From: Thermocatellispora tengchongensis
GTDB lineage: Bacteria > Actinomycetota > Actinomycetes > Streptosporangiales > Streptosporangiaceae
NCBI RefSeq assembly: GCF_014202315.1
Contig: NZ_JACHGN010000004.1
Span: 1-64,000, forward strand
Direction: 5' to 3'
DNA: 64,000 nt
A program made the translations under genes and the position numbers. Each line of letters starts with the position of its first letter. Position 1 is the stretch's first letter. The notes under the pieces are model-generated. The model did no database searches. It had not been told where the DNA came from and saw only the letters and a program-made list of their open reading frames with translations. This document shows positions 1 through 8,433 of the stretch, one piece after another.

Positions 1-107
1 ACAACGGCAACCTCGGCGCCGGAGCCTCCACGAGCTTCGGCTTCCAGGTCAGCCGCCCCAACGGCAACACCGCCACCCCGTCCGGCTACACCTGCACCTC
101 ACCGTGA
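1..107 (+). CDS. CBM2-like carbohydrate-binding protein, C-terminal fragment
   Basis: Only the last 34 codons are present; the gene begins upstream of the window. The reading frame ends NGNLGAGASTSFGFQVS, then a short linker and a terminal cysteine before TGA. The G-x-S-x-S-F-G-F strand and the near-terminal Cys are typical of the last two strands of a family 2 carbohydrate-binding module, which in actinomycetes usually sits at the C-terminus of secreted cellulases, xylanases or lytic monooxygenases. The catalytic part cannot be seen, so the enzyme is unknown. The family call rests on a short stretch. Confidence 0.7.
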   Translation, partial: NGNLGAGASTSFGFQVSRPNGNTATPSGYTCTSP

Positions 108-128
108 CCTGACGCGTCACACGATCCC

Positions 129-162
129 GGCGCCGGGCCGCGCACCCCCGCGGCCCGGCGCC
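129..162 (+). terminator. Hairpin terminator after the CBM2 gene
   Basis: A perfect 14-bp GC-only inverted repeat (129-142 with 149-162, 6-nt loop) starts 22 nt after the stop codon of the CBM2 fragment. It has no T tract, which is common for actinomycete terminators. Confidence 0.65.
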
Positions 163-187
163 GCCGCGTCCGCCCTCGACAACGTGC

Positions 188-222
188 GACCTCAACGGTG
201 TTGACCTCAACCATGGTTGAGG
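188..222 (+). promoter_or_regulatory. SoxR/MerR-like operator upstream of the NmrA gene
   Basis: Positions 205-222 form a perfect 18-bp palindrome, CCTCAACCATGGTTGAGG, with the CCTCAA-N6-TTGAGG arrangement of SoxR boxes. A -35-like TTGACC overlaps its left edge at 201-206. The nonamer GACCTCAAC also occurs at 188-196 and again at 203-211, and TCAAC-GGT-GTTGA at 193-205 forms a second, odd-length inverted repeat. The site ends 15 nt before the ATG of the next gene, so it should control that gene. No MerR-family gene is present nearby. Confidence 0.6.
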
Positions 223-237
223 ATGCAAGGTGGACGC

Positions 238-1089
238 ATGACGACGATTCTGGTGACCGGGGCGACAGGCAGGACCGGCGGGCAGGCGGTGGCGCAGCTC
301 GCGGCGCTCGGTGTGAAGGTGCGGGCGCTGGTGCGCGACCCGGCGGCGGCGCGGCTGCCCGAGGGGGTCGAGGCGGTGCGCGGCGACCTGACCGCGCCGG
401 AGAGCCTGGAGGGCGCGCTGGCGGGGGTCGAGGGGGTGTTCCTGGTCTGGCCGACGCTGGCCGCCGACCACGCCGCGCCGGAGACGATCCGGACCATCGG
501 CGAACGGGCCGGACGCGTCGTGTACGTGTCGGCGCGCGGCGCCGACCCGGGGCAGCCCGCGGGCACGATCCTGGGCTCGCACGCCTACATCGAGCGGCTG
601 ATCGAGAAGACCGGCGTGCGCCACACGTTCCTGCGGCCCGGCGGCTTCGCGTCCAACACGCTGTGGTGGGCGCCGCAGATCAGGGCCGGGGCCGAGGTCG
701 TGCGCTGGTTCCACGCCGGCGCCGGGCGGGCGCTGATCCACGAGGCCGACATCGCGGCGGTGGGCGTACGGGCGCTGACCGAGGACGGGCACGACGGCGC
801 GCGGTACGTGCTGTCGGGCCCGGAGGTGGTCACCCAGGCCGAGCAGGTACACGCGATCGGCGAGGCGATCGGCCGGCCGCTGCGCTATGAGGAGGAGCCG
901 CCCGAGCGGGCCGTGGACACGCTGGTCGCCGAGGGGTGGCCCCGGGAGGTCGCCGAGGGCATCGTCGGCTTCCACGGCACGCTGGTAAGCGAGCCTGAGG
1001 GGGTGACCGACACCGTGGCCCGGATCACGGGATCGCCCGCCCGCTCCTATCGGGAGTGGGCGGGCGACCACGCGGCGGACTTCCGCTGA
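238..1089 (+). CDS. NmrA-like NAD(P)-binding oxidoreductase
   Basis: A 283-residue atypical short-chain dehydrogenase of the NmrA/HSCARG type. The N-terminus ILVTGATGRTGG carries the G-x-x-G-x-x-G dinucleotide-binding loop, followed by a Rossmann core in which VSARGADPG matches the strand that normally holds the catalytic Ser. There is no classical YxxxK pair. Family members act as NAD(P)H-dependent quinone reductases or redox-sensing regulators. I chose ATG 238 because AAGGTGG lies just upstream; a TTG at 217 in the same frame would fall inside the palindromic operator. The SoxR-like box immediately upstream suggests induction by redox-cycling compounds (inference). Confidence 0.82.
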   Translation: MTTILVTGATGRTGGQAVAQLAALGVKVRALVRDPAAARLPEGVEAVRGDLTAPESLEGALAGVEGVFLVWPTLAADHAAPETIRTIGERAGRVVYVSARGADPGQPAGTILGSHAYIERLIEKTGVRHTFLRPGGFASNTLWWAPQIRAGAEVVRWFHAGAGRALIHEADIAAVGVRALTEDGHDGARYVLSGPEVVTQAEQVHAIGEAIGRPLRYEEEPPERAVDTLVAEGWPREVAEGIVGFHGTLVSEPEGVTDTVARITGSPARSYREWAGDHAADFR

Positions 1090-1123
1090 CGCTCCGGTCC
1101 CGGCCGGTACAGTCCCGGCCGGT

Positions 1124-1981
1124 TCAGCCCTTGGTGGCGCCGGTCGCAAGCCCTCCGATGAGCTGGCGTTCGGCCAGGGCGTAGAAGGCCAGCGCCGGGA
1201 TCATGGCCAGGATCACGAACGCGAGGATCCTGGCCGTGTCGCTGGCGTACTCGCCGCTGAATTGCTGCACGCCGACGGGCAGCGTCCACCAGTTCGGGTC
1301 GTTGAAGACCACGAGCGGAAGCATGAAGTTGTTCCAGCTCGTCACGATGGCCAGCACCGACACCGTGGCGACGGCCGGGCGGGCCATCGGCAGCAGGATG
1401 CGCCAGAAGAAGCCGAAGGCGCTGCATCCGTCGAGGATGGCGGCCTCCTCCAGCTCGGCCGGGACGGTGCGGAAGAACTGCCGCAGGATGATGATGGTCA
1501 GCGGCAGCCCGAACGCGGCCTGGGGCAGGATCACGCCGAACGGGTTGTCCAGCAGGCCCAGGGCGCGCAGCAGGATGAACAGCGGCAGGATCGCCACCGC
1601 GAACGGGAACATCAGCCCGGTCGCGAACAGCATGAACAGGAACTCGCGGCCCTTGAAGGCGAAGCGGGCGAAGATGTACGCCGCGAGCGCCGACAGGAAC
1701 ACGACGATGAAGGTGGTCATCAGCGCGATGAACGTGCTGTTGAACACCTGCCGCCAGAACGACCCGGAGAAGATGACGTCGGTGTAGTTCGAGGGCACCC
1801 ACGGGTCGGGCAGGCCGAACGGGTTCGTGGACAGTTGCTGGTTGTCCTTGAAGCCGCCGAGCACGCCGTACAGGATCGGCACCAGCACGAAGGCCGCGAT
1901 CATCAGTACGGTGATCTGCATCGCGACGCCGCGGAACCGGTCGCCCGCGGTACGGCCCTTCCTGCGTGCGTGGGCGCTCAT
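1124..1981 (-). CDS. CUT1 sugar ABC transporter permease, MalG type
   Basis: A 285-residue inner-membrane permease with about six transmembrane segments, the first near residues 20-42. The cytoplasmic EAA loop lies at about 178-202 (ELEEAAILDGCSAFGFFWRI) and should contact the ATPase. The end, LAERQLIGGLATGATKG, is typical of MalG-like subunits. Its ATG overlaps the stop of the upstream permease by four bases (ATGA), which indicates translational coupling. It is the last gene of a three-gene operon with binding protein and MalF-like permease. No ATPase gene is present, as in many actinomycete systems that share a common MsiK-type ATPase (known of the group; inferred here). The sugar is unknown. 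Confidence 0.93.
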   Translation of the reverse strand: MSAHARRKGRTAGDRFRGVAMQITVLMIAAFVLVPILYGVLGGFKDNQQLSTNPFGLPDPWVPSNYTDVIFSGSFWRQVFNSTFIALMTTFIVVFLSALAAYIFARFAFKGREFLFMLFATGLMFPFAVAILPLFILLRALGLLDNPFGVILPQAAFGLPLTIIILRQFFRTVPAELEEAAILDGCSAFGFFWRILLPMARPAVATVSVLAIVTSWNNFMLPLVVFNDPNWWTLPVGVQQFSGEYASDTARILAFVILAMIPALAFYALAERQLIGGLATGATKG

Positions 1982-2985
1982 CGCTGGTCCCGCATGTTGG
2001 TGATCGCTCCTTGGGTGTCGCGGCTCATGACCCAGCGCTGGTAGCCCAGCGCGAACACGAGGCTGAGGATGAACATCACGACGCTGATCGCGCTGGCGTA
2101 GCCGACCTGGTAGCGCTTGAAGCCGTACTCGAACATGGTGACCGCCATGGTCTCCGAGGCGTGCACGGGGCCGCCTCCGGTGAGCACCCAGACCAGGTCG
2201 AAGAGCTGGATGGCGCCGATGACGGACAGGAAGATCGAGATGCGGATCGTCGGGCCGAGCAGCGGCAGCGTGACGTGCCGGAAGATCTGCCGGTTGTTGG
2301 CGCCGTCGATCGCGGCGGCCTCGATGACCTCGTTCGGGATGCTCTGCCGTCCGGCCAAGTAGATGATCATGTGGAAGCCGAAGTACTTCCACGTCATCAC
2401 GATGAACAGCGTGTACATGACCGTCGAGGGGTCCGACAGCCAGGTGGACTGGAGGGCGTCCAGGCCGACGAAGTCGAGCACCCGGTTGGCGAGCCCGCGC
2501 TCCTCGGAGAAGACCATCGTGAACAGGACCGCGGCGATGACCTCGGAGATCACGTACGGCGCGAAGAACAGCAGCCGGTAGACCGCGCGGCCCCGCATCG
2601 GCTGGTTGAGCAGCAGCGCCACGCCCAGGGCGAGCGGAAGCTGCACGACCAGCGACAGGATGACGAGCACCAGGCCGCGCCACAGGTCGCCGAGGAAGAT
2701 CTCGTCCTGGAACATCCGGGTGAAGTTGTCCAGGCCGACGAAGTTCTGCGGCAGGATGCCGAAGCCGTTCCACTTGAACACGCTGGCGTACATCGCGAGC
2801 AGGATCGGCGCGAGCACCAGCAGGCAGAACAGGACGAGTGCGGGGAGGATGAAGGTGACGATGGTCACCCACGTGCGGATGCGCCGTCTCCGGCGGGAGA
2901 GGGTGCCCTCTCCCGCCGGCCCCGATTGCCGGGACGCGTGGGACGCGTCCCGGCGGCGCTCATCCGTCAGAGCGGGTGGTCTCAT
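1978..2985 (-). CDS. CUT1 sugar ABC transporter permease, MalF type
   Basis: A 335-residue permease with a basic N-terminal tail of about 38 residues, then TWVTIVTFILPALVLFCLLV as the first membrane helix and about five more. The EAA loop is around residues 215-245 (IEAAAIDGANNRQIFRHVTL). It pairs with the MalG-like permease encoded next and with the lipoprotein upstream. The extended arginine-rich N-terminus may come from an early start codon; a later start near the first helix is possible. The gap to the binding-protein gene is 63 bp. Confidence 0.92.
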   Translation of the reverse strand: MRPPALTDERRRDASHASRQSGPAGEGTLSRRRRRIRTWVTIVTFILPALVLFCLLVLAPILLAMYASVFKWNGFGILPQNFVGLDNFTRMFQDEIFLGDLWRGLVLVILSLVVQLPLALGVALLLNQPMRGRAVYRLLFFAPYVISEVIAAVLFTMVFSEERGLANRVLDFVGLDALQSTWLSDPSTVMYTLFIVMTWKYFGFHMIIYLAGRQSIPNEVIEAAAIDGANNRQIFRHVTLPLLGPTIRISIFLSVIGAIQLFDLVWVLTGGGPVHASETMAVTMFEYGFKRYQVGYASAISVVMFILSLVFALGYQRWVMSRDTQGAITNMRDQR

Positions 2986-3048
2986 GCGGCCGGCTCCCCG
3001 GCGCGGCCGCGCGGACCGTGCGTGGCGTTCACTGTCTGCTCCTGCCGT

Positions 3049-4335
3049 CTACTCCGACTGCGCCGTCTGAGTGATCGTCTTGGCGACCTCTTCCGGCGTC
3101 TTGGTCCCGGCGATCAGCTCGGCGGTGCTGTCGTTGATCTGCTGGCCGACCGCCGGCGGCAGGTACTGGTCCAGGTAGAGCTGGGCGCCCGTGGCCTTGC
3201 CCAGGTTCTCGGTGACCAGCTTGGCGTGCTGGTCGGTGACCTTGTCCTCGATGCCCTTGACGACCGGCTGGAAGGCGCCGGTGGCGACCGCGCGGCCGGC
3301 GTTCTCGGGGGTCGAGATGTACTTCAGGAAGTCCACGGCCTCGGCCGGGGCGTCGGCGCCCACGGCGAACCCGCCGCCGCCGCCCATGACCTCGGTGATC
3401 GCGCCCTTGCCGCCCTCGACGGTCGGGAAGGGGAAGAAGCCGAGGTCGTCGCCGAGGTCCTTGGAGGTGTCCTTCTGCACGGTCGGCGACCACTGGCCCA
3501 TCAGCTCCATCGCGGCCTTGCCGTTGCCCATCGTGGCGGCCTGGCCGTCGGGGGTCTGGTAGTCGGCGCCGAGGAAGCCCTGCTGGAACGGCTTGAGGTC
3601 CACCAGCTCCTTGAGCTTCTGGCCCGCGGCGACGAAGTCGGGGGTGTCCCAGTTCTTGCTCTCCGCGGCCTGCTGGATGGACTGGAGGCCGCCGATACGC
3701 ATGGCCAGGTAGGTCCACCAGTAGTGACCGGGCCACTTGGCCTTGCCGGCCAGGGCGATCGGGGTGATCCCCGCCTCCTTGAGCTTCTTGACCGCGTCGA
3801 TCAGCTCACTCCAGGTGGCGGGCGGCTGCTCGATGCCGGCGTCGGCGAAGAGCTTCTTGTTGTACCAGAAGCCGACCATGCCGGTGTCGTACGGGATGCC
3901 GTAGGTCTTGCCGTCGATCTGGTACGGCTGGGCGGCGATCGGCAGGAAGTTGCCCGACCAGGAGGAGATGTCCTGGGTGATGTCCTTGACCAGGCCCGCC
4001 TCGACCTGCTGGGCCAGCACGCCGCCGCCCCAGGTCTGGAAGATGTCGGGCGCCTTGCCCGACTGGGTGACGGTGGTGAGCTTGGCCTTGAACGCCTCGT
4101 TCTCGATCGGCTGGATGTTGATCTTCACGTTGGGGTGCGCGGCCATGTACTCCTTGGCCATCGCCTCCCAGACCGGCCGCATCGGCTCGATGTTCTGGAT
4201 GTGCCACCACTCGATCGTGACGTTGCCGCCACCCGATGCCTGTTCTTCGCCACCTCCGCCGCCACCGCAGCCCGCGAGGGCCAGCGCGGCCGCCGCGAAC
4301 ACCACCACACTCCGCCGACTCAACGACTTGATCAC
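3049..4335 (-). CDS. Sugar ABC transporter substrate-binding lipoprotein
   Basis: A 428-residue family 1 extracellular solute-binding protein. The signal peptide ends in the lipobox ALAGC with Cys23 as the lipidated residue, followed by a glycine-rich linker. The body contains WWHIQNIEP and later FQTWGGGVLAQQ and WSELIDAVKKLKEAGITP, typical of maltose or oligosaccharide-binding proteins. GTG 4335 is chosen because GAAAGGGG lies 5-6 nt upstream; an in-frame GTG 18 nt earlier has no such site. It is the first gene of the importer operon, behind an inverted repeat that resembles LacI-family operators. The ligand is unknown. Confidence 0.93.
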   Translation of the reverse strand: MIKSLSRRSVVVFAAAALALAGCGGGGGGEEQASGGGNVTIEWWHIQNIEPMRPVWEAMAKEYMAAHPNVKINIQPIENEAFKAKLTTVTQSGKAPDIFQTWGGGVLAQQVEAGLVKDITQDISSWSGNFLPIAAQPYQIDGKTYGIPYDTGMVGFWYNKKLFADAGIEQPPATWSELIDAVKKLKEAGITPIALAGKAKWPGHYWWTYLAMRIGGLQSIQQAAESKNWDTPDFVAAGQKLKELVDLKPFQQGFLGADYQTPDGQAATMGNGKAAMELMGQWSPTVQKDTSKDLGDDLGFFPFPTVEGGKGAITEVMGGGGGFAVGADAPAEAVDFLKYISTPENAGRAVATGAFQPVVKGIEDKVTDQHAKLVTENLGKATGAQLYLDQYLPPAVGQQINDSTAELIAGTKTPEEVAKTITQTAQSE

Positions 4336-4421
4336 AGTCGTCCCCTTTCTCACCCCGAGTGAACGATCGAGGCAAGCGAGACAAGGGTCCCGCTCGTTGC
4401 CGCGAGGACTTGGCTTGTTTT

Positions 4422-4452
4422 TGAAACTTTCGGCCTGTGTCCGATAGTTTCA
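4422..4452. promoter_or_regulatory. Inverted repeat upstream of sugar importer, LacI-like operator candidate
   Basis: TGAAACTTTCGG at 4422-4433 is repeated in inverted form as CCGATAGTTTCA at 4441-4452 (11 of 12 positions match) around a 7-nt spacer. GAAA-nnTTTC-type half sites are common among actinomycete LacI-family sugar repressors (established). It lies 87 bp before the binding-protein start, a plausible promoter position. No LacI gene lies in the window. Confidence 0.5.
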
Positions 4453-4527
4453 GTTGACGTTACAGTGGCTTTTCCCCAGGATCAACGGCCGTTGTTCACC
4501 CGTTACGCGGCAGATGCGCGAAGACGC

Positions 4528-4555
4528 GAAAGGCCACCCTTCCGGGTGGCCTTTC
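4528..4555 (-). terminator. Hairpin terminator downstream of peptide importer operon
   Basis: A perfect 12-bp inverted repeat, GAAAGGCCACCC at 4528-4539 with GGGTGGCCTTTC at 4544-4555, loop TTCC. It lies about 50 nt past the stop of the last gene of the leftward peptide importer operon. The T run is short, so it may act in either direction. Confidence 0.7.
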
Positions 4556-4606
4556 GGGGGGAGGAGAAGAAGATCGCTGGTCAGGGGACGAACGAGATGC
4601 GCGGCC

Positions 4607-5596
4607 TCACACGTGCGGGAAGTGGCACGCCACCCACTGGTCGTCGCCCACACGGCGCATGGCGGGCTCCTCCGCCGCGCACCTCGCCTCGGCACGCGGG
4701 CAGCGCGTGCGGAACCGGCAGCCGCTCGGCGGGTCGGCCGCCGACGGCGGCTCCCCGGAGGTCAGCCGCTCGTAGCGCTGTGCGCCCGCCACCGGCGCGC
4801 CCGGGATCGAGGCCAGCAGCGCCCGCGTGTACGGATGCGCCGGGCGCTCCACCAGCGCGTCCGAGGGCGCCAGCTCGCAGGTCTTGCCCAGGTACATCAC
4901 CAGGATGCGGTCGCTGACGTTCTTCACCACGGCCAGGTCGTGCGCGATGAACACCAGCGTGAGCCGGTAGCGCTCCTTGAGGTCCTCCAGCAGGCCGAGG
5001 ATCTGCGCCTGCACCGACACGTCCAGCGCCGACACCGGCTCGTCGCAGATCACCACCTCGGGCTCCAGCACCAGGGCCCGCGCGATGCAGATGCGCTGGC
5101 ACTGGCCGCCGGAGAACTCGTGCGGACGCCGTCCGGCGGCGACGCCCGGATCGAGCCCCACCGCGGTCAGCATCTCGTCCACCTTCTTCTCCGCCTCGGC
5201 GGCGGGCAGGCCCCACAGGCGCGGCCCTTCGGCGACGATGTCGCGCACCTTGCGGCGCGGGTTGAGCGACGAGATCGGGTCCTGGAAGATCATCTGCAGC
5301 CGGCGTCTGGTACGCCGCAGCGTCTCGCCGCCCAGGGCGGTCAGCTCGGCGCCGTCCAGCCGCACCGAGCCCGACAGCGGCCGGGGAAGCTGCATGAGCG
5401 CCCGCGCGGTGGTGGACTTGCCGCATCCCGACTCGCCCACGATGCCCAGCGTCTCACCGCGCGCCACGTCGAAGCTGACGCCCGACACCGCGTGCACCTT
5501 GCGGCCCCTGCCGGCGGGGAACTCGACCACGAGGTCCTCCACCCGCAGCACCACGTCCTCCGCCGGGCGGAGGTGATCGGTACCGCTACCTGCCAC
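4607..5596 (-). CDS. Peptide/nickel-type ABC transporter ATP-binding protein, OppF/DppF type
   Basis: A 329-residue cytoplasmic ATPase. Walker A is GESGCGKST at 54-62, the Q-loop FQDPISSLNPR follows, the signature is FSGGQCQR near residue 165 and Walker B is VVICDEP. The C-terminal region with GCRFRTRCP and a later Cys matches the oligopeptide-family extension, which in some members binds an iron-sulfur cluster. It would energise import together with the ATPase half of the fused gene upstream, which it overlaps by 11 nt. It is the last gene of the operon. Confidence 0.93.
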   Translation of the reverse strand: MAGSGTDHLRPAEDVVLRVEDLVVEFPAGRGRKVHAVSGVSFDVARGETLGIVGESGCGKSTTARALMQLPRPLSGSVRLDGAELTALGGETLRRTRRRLQMIFQDPISSLNPRRKVRDIVAEGPRLWGLPAAEAEKKVDEMLTAVGLDPGVAAGRRPHEFSGGQCQRICIARALVLEPEVVICDEPVSALDVSVQAQILGLLEDLKERYRLTLVFIAHDLAVVKNVSDRILVMYLGKTCELAPSDALVERPAHPYTRALLASIPGAPVAGAQRYERLTSGEPPSAADPPSGCRFRTRCPRAEARCAAEEPAMRRVGDDQWVACHFPHV

Positions 5597-7505
5597 GGCT
5601 CTCCGTCCCCTCGATGATCTCGGCCTCTTCCGCGGCCGCGGCCTCGGTCCCCAGCGGGTACCAGCAGGCGTACAGGTGGTCCCGGGTCTCGGCGCGCACG
5701 AGCGGCGGCTCCTCGCTCGCGCAGCGCTCGCGGGCGTACGGGCAGCGCGGCTGGAACCGGCAGCCCGCGGGCGGCGCGGCCAGGTCCGGCGGGCGGCCCT
5801 GGATGACCCGCAGCCGTTTGTGGCTGGGGTCGGACAGCGCCGGGATCGCCTGGAGCAGCGCCTCGGTGTACGGCATGCGGGTGTGCTCGAACAGCGCCGC
5901 CGCCGGCCCGCGCTCCACCACCTTGCCGCCGTACATCACGATCACCTCGTCGGCCCACTGCGCGACCACCGCGAGGTCGTGGCTGACCAGCACCATCGCC
6001 ATGTCGCGCTCCTCGCGCTGCCGGTGGATCAGGCGCAGCACCTGGTCCTGGACGGTGACGTCCAGCGCGGTGGTCGGCTCGTCGGCGAACAGCACGTCGG
6101 GGTCGCACGACAGCGCCATCGCGATCGTGACCCGCTGCCGCATGCCGCCGGAGAGCTGGTGCGGGTAGCGCTTGAGCATCCGCACGGGATCGGGGATGCC
6201 GACCGAGGCGAGCAGGTCCGCCGCCCTGGCCCGCGCCGCCGCCCGGGTCAGCTTCAGGTGCACCCGCAGCGGCTCCATGACCTGGGCGCCGATGGTCCGC
6301 ACCGGGTTCAGCGCGGTCATCGGGTCCTGGAAGACGGCGGCGAAGCGGGTGCCCAGGATCTCGCGCAGGTCCTCGGGCTCCAGGTCGCCGATCTCCCTGC
6401 CCTCCAGGTAGACCTTGCCGCCCCGGCGTACGCCGGCGGCCGGGAGCAGGCCCAGGATGGAGCGGATCAGCATCGACTTGCCCGAGCCCGACTCGCCGAC
6501 GATGGCCAGCGTCCTGCCCCGGTTCAGGGCGAAGGACACGCCGTCCACCGCCCGCACGGTCCCGCGCGCGGTCTCGAAGTGCGTGCGCAGGTCGGCGACC
6601 TGCAACAGCGCGGGCTCCACGTCGTGCTCGGCGGCCGGGAGCGGAGGCAGGGCCGCGCGCCGCCGCCCCGGCTCCAGCCCGATCTCCCGTACGTCCGTCA
6701 GCGCGCGCAGCCGGTCGCCGACCAGGTTGAACGCCAGCACGGTGACGAACAGCACCAGCGAGGGGGCCAGCACGACGTGCGGCGCGGTCTCCATGATGTT
6801 CCGGCCCTCGTTGATCAGCCCGCCCCAGGTGGGCGTGGGCGGCTGCACCGACAGCCCGAGGAAGGCGAGCCCGCCCTCGGCCACGACCGCGACGGCCATG
6901 CCGATGAACGCGTACGACGAGGCCGGCAGCGCCACGTTCGGCACGATCTCCCGCCACAGGATCCGCCTGTCCCGCGCGCCCAGCGCGCGGGCCGCGGTGA
7001 CGAACTCCCGCCCGGCGAACGCCATCGTGGCGCCCCGGATCAGCCGGGTCCACGCGGGCACGCCCAGCACGCCGAGCACGATCAGCACGTTGCGCATGCT
7101 CGCCCCGGCGAAGGCGACCACCGCGAGGGCGAACACCAGCGCCGGGAACGCCAGCGCGATGTCGTTCACCGACATGATCACCGCATCGGTCAGCCGGCCC
7201 CGGTAGCCCGCGACCAGCCCGAACGGGGCGCCGATGAGCAGGCCCAGCAGCACCGCGCCGATGCCGACCCCGAGCGAGACGCGGGCGCCGTACACGACCC
7301 GGCTGAGCATGTCGCGGCCGAGCCCGTCGGTGCCGAACGGGTGCGCCGGGCTGGGCCCCGACTGCGGCGGCCCGGCCAGGGTCCGGTCGTAGGGGTGCAG
7401 CGGCAGCAGGTCGGCCAGCGCCGCGGCGAGCACCAGCAGCACCACCCACGCGGCGGACGCCCAGAAGCCCCACCCCAGCCGGCGCAGCGCGGCCCGCCTA
7501 GGCAC
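5586..7505 (-). CDS. Fused peptide ABC permease (DppC type) and ATPase (DppD type)
   Basis: A 639-residue fusion. Residues 1 to about 280 are a DppC-like permease: one N-terminal helix, the conserved HPFGTDGLGRDMLSR periplasmic motif, and an EAA-type loop RALGARDRRILWREIVPNV. After a basic linker (EPGRRRAAL) comes a complete DppD-like ATPase with Walker A GESGSGKS at 336-343, FQDPMTALNP, signature LSGGMRQRV, Walker B DVLFADEP and the C-terminal CRFQPRCPYARERC cysteine motif. In most systems these are two genes. The GTG start at 7505 overlaps the end of the DppB-like gene by 8 nt. The join is in frame with no sign of sequence error, since both halves are intact. Confidence 0.9.
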   Translation of the reverse strand: MPRRAALRRLGWGFWASAAWVVLLVLAAALADLLPLHPYDRTLAGPPQSGPSPAHPFGTDGLGRDMLSRVVYGARVSLGVGIGAVLLGLLIGAPFGLVAGYRGRLTDAVIMSVNDIALAFPALVFALAVVAFAGASMRNVLIVLGVLGVPAWTRLIRGATMAFAGREFVTAARALGARDRRILWREIVPNVALPASSYAFIGMAVAVVAEGGLAFLGLSVQPPTPTWGGLINEGRNIMETAPHVVLAPSLVLFVTVLAFNLVGDRLRALTDVREIGLEPGRRRAALPPLPAAEHDVEPALLQVADLRTHFETARGTVRAVDGVSFALNRGRTLAIVGESGSGKSMLIRSILGLLPAAGVRRGGKVYLEGREIGDLEPEDLREILGTRFAAVFQDPMTALNPVRTIGAQVMEPLRVHLKLTRAAARARAADLLASVGIPDPVRMLKRYPHQLSGGMRQRVTIAMALSCDPDVLFADEPTTALDVTVQDQVLRLIHRQREERDMAMVLVSHDLAVVAQWADEVIVMYGGKVVERGPAAALFEHTRMPYTEALLQAIPALSDPSHKRLRVIQGRPPDLAAPPAGCRFQPRCPYARERCASEEPPLVRAETRDHLYACWYPLGTEAAAAEEAEIIEGTESRGR

Positions 7506-8433
7506 GCCGGATCCTCGGGTCCACGGCGGCGTACACCAGGTCCACCGCGAAGTTGACCAGCACGTAGCCGACCGAGATCAGCACGACGCCTCCCTGCACG
7601 GTCAGGTAGTCACGGGCGAAGATGGACTCCACGATCAGCCGCCCCACGCCCGGCAGGCCGAACAGCGTCTCGACGATGACGGTGCCGCCGATCAGCGCCC
7701 CCATGTTCAGCCCGATCGCGGTGATCAGCGAGATCGCCGAGGGCCGCAGCGCGTGCCGCCACAGGATGCGGCGCGGCGACAGCCCCCGGGCGCGGGCCAG
7801 GGTGATGTAGTCCTCCTGCAAGGTGGCGATCAGGTCGGTGCGCAGCAGCCGCGAGTACACCGCGAGCTGCCCGGCCGCGAGCGTGACCGCGGGCAGCAGC
7901 ACCGACAGGAGGTTCCAGTACGGATCGACGGAGAAGTCGGTCCACCCGGTCGCGGGCAGCGCCTTCAGCTTCACCGCGAACACCAGGATCAGCACCACGC
8001 CGAGCACGAACACCGGCGTGGACAACAGGCCGAAGCTCAGCGTGGTGAGCCCCTGGTCGATCGCGCCGCCGGCGCGGCGGGCGGCGGCGACGGCGAGCGG
8101 CACCGCCAGGGCCAGCGCCAGCAGCTCCGCCGCCACCAGCAGCTCCAGGGTCACCGGCAGCCGGTCGGCCAGCGCGTCCAGCACCGGGATGCTGGTCACG
8201 TACGAGGTGCCGAGGTCGCCGGTGAGCAGGCCGCCCAGCCAGCTCGCGTACCGCGCGAACAGCGGGTCGTCCAGCCCGAGCTGCGCCCGGAGCTGGGCGC
8301 GCGCCTCCTCCGTCGCCGATCCGCCCAGTATCTGCAGCGCCGGGTCGCCCGGCAGCAGGTTGAGCAGGAGGAACGACAGGAAGGTGACGACGACCAGCAC
8401 CAGGGGCAGCCGCAGCGCCTTGCGCAGGATCAT
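7498..8433 (-). CDS. Peptide/nickel-type ABC transporter permease, DppB type
   Basis: A 311-residue permease with about six membrane helices. The N-terminal ILRKALRLPLVLVVVTFLSF and the following LLPGDPA are hallmarks of DppB/OppB subunits. The EAA-type loop is ARARGLSPRRILWRHALRPS, and the C-terminus VDLVYAAVDPRIRRA matches family ends. The ATG overlaps the stop of the binding-protein gene by four bases (ATGA). It forms the channel with the DppC half of the downstream fusion. Confidence 0.94.
   Translation of the reverse strand: MILRKALRLPLVLVVVTFLSFLLLNLLPGDPALQILGGSATEEARAQLRAQLGLDDPLFARYASWLGGLLTGDLGTSYVTSIPVLDALADRLPVTLELLVAAELLALALAVPLAVAAARRAGGAIDQGLTTLSFGLLSTPVFVLGVVLILVFAVKLKALPATGWTDFSVDPYWNLLSVLLPAVTLAAGQLAVYSRLLRTDLIATLQEDYITLARARGLSPRRILWRHALRPSAISLITAIGLNMGALIGGTVIVETLFGLPGVGRLIVESIFARDYLTVQGGVVLISVGYVLVNFAVDLVYAAVDPRIRRA

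Noticed and set aside
1966-4362. Long open frame of about 800 codons on the plus strand
   Set aside because: It is antisense to the sugar importer genes, and its composition (His, Asp, Val, Gly runs) is what GC-rich antisense frames produce.
4528-4555. Attenuator for the sugar importer
   Set aside because: It lies upstream of that promoter relative to transcription, and its distance from the peptide importer stop fits a terminator.
5341-7473. Second open frame of about 700 codons inside the peptide importer operon
   Set aside because: Out-of-frame shadow of the fused permease-ATPase; it lacks its motifs.
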